A stretch of DNA of 6,730 nt from an uncultured Clostridia bacterium (GCA_946061345.1 CAMGRA010000048.1:1-6730), one strand, 5' to 3'. Positions 1-6,699 are shown, counted from the stretch's first letter. Notes: generated from the letters alone by a model not told the origin. Numbers and translations are program-made.

Positions 1-964
1 AGGGCTTCTCTCCCGCCAGATAGCGGTAGTAGTGCCGGGTCACCGTGCCGTGGGCCGCCTCATATTCGTATTTTCCGTCGGGAGAGACCAGCACGGAGGT
101 CATCATGGCAAGGCTGCCGAAGGCGGTGGATACCATGTCGCTCATCACGTCGCCGTCGTAGTTTTTGCAGGCCCAGATGAAGCCGCCCTCGCTGCGGATG
201 ACGCGGGCAACGGCATCGTCGATGAGGGTGTAGAAATAGGTGATGCCGGCCTGCTCGAATTTATCCTTGTATTCTGCCTCAAAAATATCAGCGAAGATCT
301 GCTTGAAGGTGCCGTCGTAGATTTTTGCGATGGTGTCCTTAGAGGAGAACCACAGATCCTGCCCGGTGGACAGGGCGTAATTGAAGCAGGAACGGGCAAA
401 GGAGGCGATGGAGGTATCCTTGTTGTACTGTCCCGTCACAACGCCGCCGCACTCAAAATCATAAATTTCTTTGCGTGTCACATTGCCGTCCTTGTCGGTG
501 AACACCAGCTCCGCCTTTCCCTCGGGGACGCGCAGCTCTGCGGCCTTGTAGACATCGCCGTAGGCGTGACGGGCAATGGTGATGGGTTTTTTCCAGGTCT
601 TGACCACCGGGCGGATGCCCTCCACCAGGATCGGCGTACGGAACACAGTGCCGTCCAGAATAGCGCGGATGGTACCGTTGGGGCTTTTCCACATCTCATG
701 GAGCTGATACTCGGTCATGCGCTGGGCATTGGGCGTGATGGTGGCGCACTTGACGCCCACACCGTATTTCTGAATGGCCTTGGCTGCGTCGTGGGTCACC
801 TGGTCCTCGGTACGGTCGCGCTCCGGCAGACCCAGGTCGTAATACTCGGTCTTCAGGTCGATGAAGGGCAGCAGCAGCTCGTCCTTGATCTGCTTCCACA
901 GGACGCGGGTCATTTCGTCGCCGTCCATCTCCACGATCGGTGTCGTCATCTGAATCTTTTTCAT
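1..964 (-). CDS. icd: NADP-dependent isocitrate dehydrogenase, eukaryotic-type (3' end outside window)
   Basis: Converts isocitrate and NADP+ to 2-oxoglutarate, CO2 and NADPH in the cytoplasm. In an anaerobe its main use is probably glutamate-family carbon and NADPH supply (inference). The 321 visible residues align along their whole length with homodimeric eukaryotic-type IDH (about 400-415 residues), so roughly 80-90 C-terminal residues are missing at the left edge. Visible active-site residues, with human IDH1 equivalents: the SPNGT loop at 94-98, Arg100, Arg109, Arg132 and Tyr139 (same numbers), Lys209 (K212), Asp249 (D252), Asp272 (D275) and Asp276 (D279). HGTVTRH at 305-311 supplies the Arg/His pair (R314/H315) that favours NADP. 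The ATG at 964 has GGGAGG at 970-975, 5 nt upstream. Nothing catalytic is missing in the visible part. The reading frame is open upstream into trmB with no stop between them; see the junction entry. Confidence 0.96.
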   Translation of the reverse strand, partial: MKKIQMTTPIVEMDGDEMTRVLWKQIKDELLLPFIDLKTEYYDLGLPERDRTEDQVTHDAAKAIQKYGVGVKCATITPNAQRMTEYQLHEMWKSPNGTIRAILDGTVFRTPILVEGIRPVVKTWKKPITIARHAYGDVYKAAELRVPEGKAELVFTDKDGNVTRKEIYDFECGGVVTGQYNKDTSIASFARSCFNYALSTGQDLWFSSKDTIAKIYDGTFKQIFADIFEAEYKDKFEQAGITYFYTLIDDAVARVIRSEGGFIWACKNYDGDVMSDMVSTAFGSLAMMTSVLVSPDGKYEYEAAHGTVTRHYYRYLAGEKP

Positions 965-985
965 GGTTACCTCCCGGTTGATGAG
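962..985 (-). other. Stopless in-frame trmB-icd junction with internal ribosome binding site
   Basis: Codons starting at 1606 (trmB) and 964 (icd) are in the same frame, 642 nt or 214 codons apart, and I find no stop in between. The last trmB codons read ATC AAC CGG GAG GTA ACC, followed by ATG AAA of icd. GGGAGG at 970-975 would let icd start on its own. One base out of frame, TAA occupies 969-967, giving the common GGAGGTAA arrangement in which a stop overlaps the next gene's ribosome binding site. A single extra base in the last trmB codons would explain the missing stop. Confidence 0.85.
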
Positions 986-1606
986 CTCGCAGCGGTTGAT
1001 GGGCGTACCCAGCTCATAAAATTTTTCCTCATAGCCCGTCATAATGCCCACGGGGCCGTCCCGGTGCAGGTCACGGGTCAGGGCACAAATTTCCAGACCG
1101 CAGGCCTCAAACTCGCCCAGGGACCACTCGAACAGGCCCGCGTTGTCGGTCTTGAAATGGATCTCCCCGCCGAGCTTCAGGATCCGCTGATATTTCCGCA
1201 GGAAGGTGCGGTAGGTCAGGCGGCGCTTGGCGTTTTTCTTGCGGGGCCACGGGTCGCAGAAGTTAAGGTAGATCAGGTCAAGCTCCCCGTCTGCGAAGTA
1301 TTCCTCCAGCTCGGCGGCGTCCAGCGACAGGAAGTAGACGTTTTTCAGACCCATTTCCAGCGCTTTTTCCATGCCCAGCAGCATGGCCTCCTGAACGCGC
1401 TCCACGGCGATGAGCAGAACATCCGGCTCGGCGGCGGCGGTCTCCACGGTGAATTTTCCCTTGCCGCAGCCCACCTCCAGCCGTATTTCCCTGGCCTGGG
1501 GCATCAGGGAGCGCCAGTTGCCCCGAAGCTCCCTGGCGTCGCGGAGCCAGATGGCACCGCAGGCCTCCATGCGCGGCTCTAAATTGTTGCGTTTTCTCAT
1601 TCTCAT
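965..1606 (-). CDS. trmB: tRNA (guanine(46)-N7)-methyltransferase TrmB, with no stop codon before icd
   Basis: SAM-dependent enzyme that makes m7G46 in the variable loop of tRNAs. The 214 residues match the usual length of about 210-220. The N-terminus MRMRKR is typical of Firmicutes TrmB and supports the start at 1606, which has GAGGA at 1614-1618, 7 nt upstream. In-frame ATGs at 1630 and 1600 are less well placed. The SAM site begins LEVGCGKGKF (43-52), with Glu44, Glu69, Asp96 and Asp118. The catalytic segment is DPWPRKKNAKRRL (118-130), where the family usually has DPWPKKRH, so Arg122 and Asn125 are mild substitutions. TDN at 153-155 supplies Asp154, and GYEEKF (191-196) is the conserved C-terminal substrate region. 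The protein body is complete, but the frame continues through ELINREVT into the icd Met without a stop. Its own promoter lies just upstream. Confidence 0.93.
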
Positions 1607-1613
1607 AACGCGG

Positions 1614-1618
1614 TCCTC
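1614..1618 (-). promoter_or_regulatory. trmB ribosome binding site (decides the start)
   Basis: GAGGA lies 7 nt before the ATG at 1606 and about 13 nt before the in-frame ATG at 1600. The in-frame ATG at 1630 has only a weak purine stretch in front. This, with the family-typical MRMR N-terminus, favours 1606. Confidence 0.7.
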
Positions 1619-1641
1619 GCTGTGCTGCATATTTCTTTCGG

Positions 1642-1670
1642 ATTATATCAAAAAATCCCACGGAGGTAAA
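1642..1670 (-). promoter_or_regulatory. Sigma-A promoter for trmB-icd
   Basis: On the minus strand, -35 TTTACC (1665-1670, four of six consensus bases) is followed by a 17-bp spacer and a perfect TATAAT (1642-1647) preceded by TGA, making an extended -10. Transcription would start near 1635, about 29 nt before the trmB ATG. No terminator separates it from the zinc-ribbon gene upstream, so it may be an internal promoter of a longer transcript. Confidence 0.75.
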
Positions 1671-1701
1671 GAGTTTTTTCTTCGTGCAACCGCCGGTGTT
1701 C

Positions 1702-1938
1702 CTATTTCCCGGAGACGTTTCGTTTCATTTTTTCGTACAATTCATCGCCGACACACTTCCGGGCGTATTTGCACCATTGGACACAGCTCAGCGAATCGTT
1801 ATAAACAACAAATCCGCAGTTATCGCAGGCGACCTCCGTATCGGAGGAAAAAACCTCGATGACTGCGCCGCACCGAGGACAGGTCTTTTCCTCCAGCGTC
1901 GGTGTGCGGGGTTTTCCCTGGCATCCATCCATGATCAT
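1702..1938 (-). CDS. Small cysteine-rich zinc-ribbon protein of unknown function
   Basis: Encodes 78 residues from the ATG at 1938, or 80 from the ATG at 1944. The start at 1938 is preferred because AAGGGAGG (1947-1954) lies 8 nt from it and only 2 nt from 1944. Numbered from 1938, CPRC (20-23) and CDNC (38-41) form a C-x2-C, 14-residue, C-x2-C zinc ribbon. A second cluster, SCVQWCKYARKC (51-62), has Cys52, Cys56 and Cys62 in a C-x3-C-x5-C pattern. Cys6 is extra. The C-terminus is charged (ELYEKMKR). There is no signal peptide or membrane segment, so it is probably cytoplasmic. Codon usage, a strong ribosome binding site and its own promoter support a real gene. I recognise this as the type of conserved small protein seen in anaerobic Clostridia, but cannot name it. 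Roles in metal, nucleic-acid or redox binding are guesses. The stop is TAG, about 95 nt before trmB. Confidence 0.82.
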   Translation of the reverse strand: MIMDGCQGKPRTPTLEEKTCPRCGAVIEVFSSDTEVACDNCGFVVYNDSLSCVQWCKYARKCVGDELYEKMKRNVSGK

Positions 1939-1946
1939 GGTCATGA

Positions 1947-1954
1947 CCTCCCTT
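1947..1954 (-). promoter_or_regulatory. Ribosome binding site deciding the zinc-ribbon protein start
   Basis: AAGGGAGG on the minus strand. Three in-frame ATGs follow at 1944, 1938 and 1932, at spacings of 2, 8 and 14 nt. The spacing favours 1938. Confidence 0.7.
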
Positions 1955-1963
1955 CTTCTTCTG

Positions 1964-1992
1964 ATTATATCAGACAGTTTACCGTATCACAA
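1964..1992 (-). promoter_or_regulatory. Sigma-A promoter for the zinc-ribbon gene
   Basis: On the minus strand, -35 TTGTGA (1987-1992, four of six consensus bases), a 17-bp spacer, and TATAAT (1964-1969) preceded by TGA as an extended -10. The decamer TGATATAATC around the -10 is identical to that of the trmB promoter. The -10 sits inside a 13-bp dyad, CTGAT-tat-ATCAG (1961-1973). The predicted start is near 1957, giving a very short leader. Confidence 0.75.
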
Positions 1993-2006
1993 GCGGAAAT
2001 TCCCGG

Positions 2007-2035
2007 TTGTTTTCAACGGTTTTCTGTGCTACAAT
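2007..2035 (+). promoter_or_regulatory. Promoter for the pepD-MATE-ABC operon
   Basis: TTGTTT (2007-2012) as -35, a 17-bp spacer, then TACAAT (2030-2035) with TG at 2027-2028 as an extended -10. Transcription would begin near 2042, leaving only about 16 nt before the pepD ATG. An imperfect inverted repeat, CC-g-GTTG-tttt-CAAC-GG (2003-2019, one bulged base), overlaps the -35 and could be an operator, though this is inference only. Confidence 0.65.
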
Positions 2036-2042
2036 GGCAGGA

Positions 2043-2050
2043 AAAGGAGG
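2043..2050 (+). promoter_or_regulatory. pepD ribosome binding site
   Basis: AAAGGAGG ends 7 nt before the ATG at 2058. The nearer ATG at 2054 is out of frame with pepD. The in-frame ATG at 2007 lies inside the predicted promoter and has no ribosome binding site. Confidence 0.85.
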
Positions 2051-2057
2051 CTTATGT

Positions 2058-3473
2058 ATGTCTGTATTGGAAGGCCTGCAGCCCGCCCAGGCGCTGCATT
2101 ATTTTGAGGAGCTCTGCGCCATTCCCCACGGTTCCCGGGACACCAAACGCATTTCCGACTACTGCGTCCGTTTTGCAAAGGAGCACGGACTGCGCTGTGT
2201 GCAGGACGAACATAACAACGTGGTCATTTATAAGGACGGCACCCCCGGCTATGAGGATCATCCCACGGTGATCCTCCAGGGCCATCTGGATATGGTCTGT
2301 GAAAAGGATGCCGACTGTGACATCGACTTTTCCAAAGACGGCCTGCGCTTGCGGCACGACGGGAAGTATATTTTCGCCGAGGGGACGACTCTGGGCGGCG
2401 ACGACGGCATCGCGGTGGCCTATGCCCTGGCGGTGCTGGCTGCAAAGGATCTGAAGCATCCGCCCTTGGAGGCGGTGTTCACCGTGGACGAGGAGATCGG
2501 CATGCTGGGTGCCGACGCCATGGATATGAGCGTTCTCAAGGGCCGCGTTCTGCTCAACTGCGACTCGGAGGACGAGGGCATTCTGACTGTCAGCTGCGCA
2601 GGCGGCGCTACCAGCCGTCTGACGCTGCCTGTTGGGCGGGAAGCCTGCTCCGGCCAGATTCGGCGCATGGCGGTGCGCAACCTCACCGGCGGTCACAGCG
2701 GCGTGGAGATCAACAAGGGCCGCGCCAACGCCAACAAGGTCCTGGCTGCCATTCTGGATAAGCTGCCTGTGCGCCTCATTTCCATCGACGGCGGCAGCAA
2801 GGACAACGCCATTCCCCGGGCCGCCGAGGCACTGGTGGTAACGGAGGCCTCCGAGGACAAGTTCTTTGCCTGTGCCGAAGAAGTTCGTCAGGCCCTGCCC
2901 GCCGGAGAGGCCGCCGTGGAATTCCTCTGTGAACCGGCGGAAACCGCAACTCTCCCCATGGACGCGGAAAGCAGCCGGGCCACCCTGTCCCTTTTGTGCG
3001 CCCTGCCCAACGGTGTGCAGGCCATGAGCCGGGACATTCCCGGTCTGGTGCAGACCTCTCTGAACCTGGGCATCCTGAAAACGGAGGCCGAACAGGTCAC
3101 CATGACCTTCTCCGTCCGCAGCAGCGTCAACGCGGAGAAGACCGCCCTCATTGAAAAGCTGAAGACCGTCGGCGCTGCCCACGGCGCGGCCTACGACGAG
3201 TCCGGCGCCTACCCCGCCTGGGAATACCGCAGGCACTCTCCCCTGCGCGATACCATGGTCGCCGCTTTCCGCGATCTCTACGGCAAGGAGCCGGTGGTGG
3301 AGGCCATCCACGCGGGGCTGGAGTGCGGCATCTTCTCTGACCGTCTGGCAGGTCTGGACGCGGTATCCTTCGGACCGCAGATGCATGACATCCACACAAG
3401 CCGGGAGCGCCTGGATCTTCTGTCCACCGAACGCACCTGGAACTATCTGGTAGAAATTCTGACAAGACTGTAA
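2058..3473 (+). CDS. pepD: Aminoacyl-histidine dipeptidase (M20 family, PepD-like)
   Basis: Cytosolic di-zinc peptidase that cleaves Xaa-His and other dipeptides, releasing amino acids from imported or recycled peptides (family knowledge). The 471 residues are close to the 485 of E. coli PepD. Metal and catalytic residues are all present: GHLD with His76 and Asp78, LGGDDG with bridging Asp115, DEEIG with catalytic Glu145 and metal ligand Glu146, Asp169 in NCDSED, and His446 in DIHTS near the C-terminus. GGHSG around residue 210 marks the inserted lid/dimerisation domain. EAIHAGLECG (His418) is the usual PepD substrate-side motif. The start at 2058 is set by AAAGGAGG 7 nt upstream. It is the first gene of the rightward unit, 15 nt before the MATE gene with no terminator between. 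The exact dipeptide range cannot be read from sequence. Confidence 0.95.
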   Translation: MSVLEGLQPAQALHYFEELCAIPHGSRDTKRISDYCVRFAKEHGLRCVQDEHNNVVIYKDGTPGYEDHPTVILQGHLDMVCEKDADCDIDFSKDGLRLRHDGKYIFAEGTTLGGDDGIAVAYALAVLAAKDLKHPPLEAVFTVDEEIGMLGADAMDMSVLKGRVLLNCDSEDEGILTVSCAGGATSRLTLPVGREACSGQIRRMAVRNLTGGHSGVEINKGRANANKVLAAILDKLPVRLISIDGGSKDNAIPRAAEALVVTEASEDKFFACAEEVRQALPAGEAAVEFLCEPAETATLPMDAESSRATLSLLCALPNGVQAMSRDIPGLVQTSLNLGILKTEAEQVTMTFSVRSSVNAEKTALIEKLKTVGAAHGAAYDESGAYPAWEYRRHSPLRDTMVAAFRDLYGKEPVVEAIHAGLECGIFSDRLAGLDAVSFGPQMHDIHTSRERLDLLSTERTWNYLVEILTRL

Positions 3474-3488
3474 CCTCCGGAGAATTCT

Positions 3489-4889
3489 ATGCTCACCTCT
3501 TTACGAAAAAACCTCATCGGCGACCGGGCTTTCTATAAAATGGCCCTGGCCATCGCCGTCCCCATCATGATCCAGAACGGCATCACGCAGTTTGTGAGTA
3601 TGCTGGACAATATTATGGTCGGACGGGTCGGAACGGAGCAGATGACCGGCGTCTCCATCGCCAACACACTGCTGTTCGTCTTCAACCTGTGCATCTTCGG
3701 CGCTGTCTCCGGCGCAGGCATCTTCGGCGCTCAGTTTTTCGGCAGCGGCGACCACCGGGGCGTGCGTTACGCGTTCCGCTACAAGCTCCTGCTCTGCTCG
3801 GCCCTGACTGCGGCGGGTATCGCGGTGTTTTTGCTGCTGGATGAGAAGCTCATCATGCTCTATCTCAAGGGCGAGGGCACTGCCGAGGAGATCGCCGCCA
3901 GCCTTGGCTACGCCAAGGAATATCTGCACATCATGCTCATCGGACTGGTGCCCTTTACGCTGTCGCAGTGCTATGCCAGCACTTTGCGGGAAAACGGCCA
4001 GACCGTAGCGCCTATGGTGGCGGGCATCGTTTCCGTGCTGGTCAATCTGGGCTTCAATTCCCTGCTGATCTTCGGCTATCTGGGCTTTCCGAAGCTGGGA
4101 AGCACCGGTGCCGCCGCAGCCACCGTCATTGCCCGCTTTGTGGAGCTGGCCCTGGTCATGCTCTGGACCCACCGTCACAAGGAAAAATGCCCCTTTATCG
4201 TCGGTGCCTACCGCTCCCTGCGTATTCCGGGGAAGCTGGCCTGGAGCATCACCAAGAAGACCATCCCCCTGATGCTCAACGAGACCCTGTGGGCAGCGGG
4301 TATGGCGCTGCTGAGCCAGTGCTACTCCCTCCACGGCTACGACGTGGTCTCCGCCACCAACATCTCCAACACCATCGCCAACGTGTTCAACGTGGCTTTT
4401 TTGGCCATGGGCAACGCCATCGGCATCATCGTCGGCCAGCTTCTGGGCAGCGGCAGGCTCAAGGAAGCAGTGGATACAGACCGAAAGCTGATCTTCTTCT
4501 CCGTGTTTATCTGCTTCTTTATCGGCGGAGCCATGGCGTTAGTTGCGCCCCTGTTCCCGAAGATCTATAACACCTCTCAGAATGTCCGCGACCTGGCAAC
4601 CCAGTTTATCCGCATCGTCGCCCTGTGCATGCCCATCAACAGTCTGGCAAACGCCTGCTACTTCACCCTCCGTTCCGGTGGAAAGACCTTTGTGACCTTC
4701 CTCTTTGACAGCTTTTTCGTCTGCGCGTTTACCGTGCCCCTGGCCCTGTTCCTGACCTATGTGGCCAGGGTGCCCATCGTCCCCCTGTTCCTCATCTGCC
4801 AGCTGGTGGACATCGTCAAGTGTGTCATCGGCCTGATCATGATCCGCCGCGGCGTGTGGATCCACAACATTGTAAAGGAAGCACCATGA
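3489..4889 (+). CDS. MATE family multidrug/Na+ (or H+) antiporter
   Basis: Inner-membrane exporter of the MATE family (MatE domains, NorM/DinF-like), which expels cationic drugs or metabolites in exchange for Na+ or H+. The 466 residues match the family's 440-480 and show about 12 hydrophobic segments in two homologous halves (about 15-220 and 250-455). The first half begins with the family pattern: Pro25, Gln29, Asp40, the VGRVG stretch (44-48) and the GVSIAN run (54-59). The second half begins with TIPLMLNE (258-265), carrying Pro260 and Glu265. Charged loops near 228-250 separate the halves. The start has GGAG (3479-3482) 6 nt upstream, inside the 8-bp palindrome CTCCGGAG. Its last codons overlap the ABC start (ATGA at 4886-4889), so translation is probably coupled. 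The substrate and coupling ion are unknown. It looks intact. Confidence 0.93.
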   Translation: MLTSLRKNLIGDRAFYKMALAIAVPIMIQNGITQFVSMLDNIMVGRVGTEQMTGVSIANTLLFVFNLCIFGAVSGAGIFGAQFFGSGDHRGVRYAFRYKLLLCSALTAAGIAVFLLLDEKLIMLYLKGEGTAEEIAASLGYAKEYLHIMLIGLVPFTLSQCYASTLRENGQTVAPMVAGIVSVLVNLGFNSLLIFGYLGFPKLGSTGAAAATVIARFVELALVMLWTHRHKEKCPFIVGAYRSLRIPGKLAWSITKKTIPLMLNETLWAAGMALLSQCYSLHGYDVVSATNISNTIANVFNVAFLAMGNAIGIIVGQLLGSGRLKEAVDTDRKLIFFSVFICFFIGGAMALVAPLFPKIYNTSQNVRDLATQFIRIVALCMPINSLANACYFTLRSGGKTFVTFLFDSFFVCAFTVPLALFLTYVARVPIVPLFLICQLVDIVKCVIGLIMIRRGVWIHNIVKEAP

Positions 4890-6637
4890 AAGACACAAAG
4901 TATTATCAGACCCACGGCTTATTCCGTATTTTTCTCAGCTATTTCAAGCCCCACCGCAGACTCTTCGCCATGGATATGTGCTGTGCTCTGCTGGTCGCGG
5001 CGGTGGATCTTGCCTTTCCCCTGGTATCCCGCTGGTCCATCAACACCCTGCTGCCGGAGGGCAGCTACCTGATTTTCTTTGTCGTCATGGGCACCATGGC
5101 GGCAGCCTACCTGATCCGCGCCCTTTTATATTACGTCATCTGCTACTGGGGCCACACCTTCGGCATCCGCGTGGAGGCAGACATCCGGCAGGATCTGTTC
5201 CGCCATATGCAGCGTCTGGGCTACGGCTTCTATGACCGCAACCGCACGGGCCAGCTCATGAGCCGCCTGACCAGCGACCTGTTTGAGATCACCGAGCTTG
5301 CCCATCACGGCCCGGAGGATCTGGTCATCTCCGTACTGACCATTGTCGGCGCATTGGTTGTCATGTTCACCATCGAATGGCGGCTGGCCCTGGTGGTCTG
5401 CATCATCCTGCCCATTTTGCTGGCGGTGGTCATCCTTCGCCGCCGGAAAATGAGCGCCGTTTCCAAGCAGGTCAAAAGCCGTACCGCCGCCATCAACGCG
5501 GAGATCGAGTCCTCCCTTTCCGGCATCCGCACCGCCAAGGCCTTTGCCAACGAGGAGGTGGAATTTGGAAAATTCCACAACGCCAACGAGCGCTTTAAGA
5601 CCTCCAAGCGGGAATTTCACAAGGAAATGGGAATATTTTCCGGCTCCCTTGAATTTTTCATGTCCATTTTGTCGGTGGCGGTCATTGCCGTCGGCGGCGC
5701 TCTGACCATCGACAACAGCATCGAAATGGTGGATCTGCTGACCTTTACCCTCTATATTTCCACCTTTACCAGTCCCGTGCGGAAGCTGGTGAATTTCGCC
5801 GAGATGTTCGCCAACGGCTTCGCGGGCCTGAGCCGCTTTGCAGACCTCATGCGCACCGAGCCTGAATTGCAGGATGCCCCCGACGCGGTGGAGCTGCAAA
5901 ATGTCCGGGGCGAGATCACGGTGGAGCATGTCTCCTTTGCCTATGATGAGGACCTGGATGTGCTGGAGGATGTGAGCCTCCACGTCATGCCCGGTGAGAC
6001 GGTGGCGGTGGTCGGCCCCTCCGGCGGCGGAAAAAGCACCCTCTGCCGCCTGATCCCGCGCTTCTACGACGTAACAGGCGGCAGCATTCTGATCGACGGG
6101 CTGGATGTGCGCCGGGTGAGCCAGGAATCCCTGCATCACGCCATCGGCGTAGTCCAGCAGGAGGTCTTCCTCTTTGCCGACACCATCGGCAACAACATCC
6201 GCTACGGCAAGCCCGATGCTACCATGCAGGAAATCATTGAGGCAGCAAAAAAAGCCGAGATCTACGACGATATTATGGCTATGCCCCAGGGCTTTGACAC
6301 CAACGTCGGGGAGCGGGGCACCCTGCTCTCCGGCGGTCAGAAGCAGCGGGTCTCCATTGCCCGGATCTTCCTTAAGAATCCGCCGATTTTGATCCTGGAC
6401 GAGGCCACCTCTGCCCTGGACAGTGTGACGGAAGCAAAGATCCAGTCCGCCCTGGACGCTCTGGCGGTGGGCCGGACGACCCTCATTATCGCCCACCGGC
6501 TTTCCACCATCCGCAGCGCCTCCCGCATCATCGCCGTCGCTGACGGAAAGATCGTGGAGGAGGGCAGCCACGACGAGCTGATGTCCAAAAACGGTCTCTA
6601 CGCCGATCTGTACCGCACACAGAATCTCAACGGCTGA
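4886..6637 (+). CDS. ABC exporter, membrane domain fused to ATPase (MsbA/MDR-like half transporter)
   Basis: Type IV ABC exporter subunit in the inner membrane that uses ATP to move lipids, drugs or peptides outward. Residues 1-320 hold about six hydrophobic spans (near 25-47, 60-88, 147-163, 166-184, 253-271 and 282-300). Residues 340-583 are the nucleotide-binding domain: A-loop Tyr353, Walker A GPSGGGKST (377-385), Q-loop Gln425, signature LSGGQ (481-485), Walker B ILILDE (501-506) with catalytic Glu506, D-loop SALD (509-512) and H-loop His537. All ATPase motifs are intact and no partner half-transporter is next to it, so a homodimer is likely. The 583 residues are normal length. The ATG at 4886 overlaps the MATE stop by 4 nt, with AAAGGA (4874-4879) 6 nt upstream. 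The substrate cannot be assigned. It is the last gene before the terminator. Confidence 0.94.
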   Translation: MKDTKYYQTHGLFRIFLSYFKPHRRLFAMDMCCALLVAAVDLAFPLVSRWSINTLLPEGSYLIFFVVMGTMAAAYLIRALLYYVICYWGHTFGIRVEADIRQDLFRHMQRLGYGFYDRNRTGQLMSRLTSDLFEITELAHHGPEDLVISVLTIVGALVVMFTIEWRLALVVCIILPILLAVVILRRRKMSAVSKQVKSRTAAINAEIESSLSGIRTAKAFANEEVEFGKFHNANERFKTSKREFHKEMGIFSGSLEFFMSILSVAVIAVGGALTIDNSIEMVDLLTFTLYISTFTSPVRKLVNFAEMFANGFAGLSRFADLMRTEPELQDAPDAVELQNVRGEITVEHVSFAYDEDLDVLEDVSLHVMPGETVAVVGPSGGGKSTLCRLIPRFYDVTGGSILIDGLDVRRVSQESLHHAIGVVQQEVFLFADTIGNNIRYGKPDATMQEIIEAAKKAEIYDDIMAMPQGFDTNVGERGTLLSGGQKQRVSIARIFLKNPPILILDEATSALDSVTEAKIQSALDALAVGRTTLIIAHRLSTIRSASRIIAVADGKIVEEGSHDELMSKNGLYADLYRTQNLNG

Positions 6638-6663
6638 TGCCGGACGGAGTTTTTTCTGATACT

Positions 6664-6698
6664 AAAAACCGATTAGAATATTCATTTCAATCGGTTTT
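6664..6698 (+). terminator. Probable bidirectional intrinsic terminator after the ABC exporter gene
   Basis: A 10-bp perfect inverted repeat, AAAACCGATT (6665-6674) and AATCGGTTTT (6689-6698), encloses a 14-nt loop. The core stem CCGATT/AATCGG is followed by TTTT on the plus strand and, because of the A5 at 6664-6668, by TTTTT on the minus strand, so it could stop transcription both ways. The loop contains the palindrome GAATATTC (6676-6683). It lies 26 nt past the ABC stop codon. Confidence 0.75.
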
Positions 6699-6699
6699 C

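Noticed and set aside
32..1582. Long plus-strand open frame of 516 codons opposite icd and trmB
   Set aside because: It is antisense to two genes with clear family motifs, its product is rich in Gly, His, Val and Ala without recognisable domains, and it has no suitable ribosome binding site. It is a by-product of high-GC codon usage on the other strand.
2007..2057. N-terminal extension of pepD starting at the ATG at 2007
   Set aside because: It lies within the predicted promoter, has no ribosome binding site, and adds residues not found in the PepD family.
1684..2271. Plus-strand open frame of 195 codons crossing the zinc-ribbon gene, the divergent promoters and the pepD start
   Set aside because: It runs through intergenic control sequence and out of frame into pepD, and its product has no recognisable features.
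2052..3395. Minus-strand open frame of 447 codons opposite pepD
   Set aside because: It mirrors pepD codon bias and shows no domain; PepD on the plus strand has all metal ligands and a strong ribosome binding site.
3501..4334. Minus-strand open frame of 277 codons opposite the MATE gene
   Set aside because: It is antisense to a complete transporter gene, and its product is a low-complexity Gln/Asp/Gly-rich sequence without motifs.
4820..4885. N-terminal extension of the ABC exporter starting at the ATG at 4820
   Set aside because: It would overlap the MATE gene by 70 nt and adds a non-family peptide; the ATG at 4886 has a ribosome binding site and the usual ATGA overlap.
5126..6571. Minus-strand open frame of 481 codons opposite the ABC exporter
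   Set aside because: It is a compositional shadow of the ABC gene with no promoter, ribosome binding site or domain of its own.
6631..6655. Terminator formed by CGGC-tgat-GCCG followed by T6
   Set aside because: The stem is only 4 bp and the T run is 7 nt away, so it does not fit an intrinsic terminator; the hairpin at 6664-6698 fits far better.
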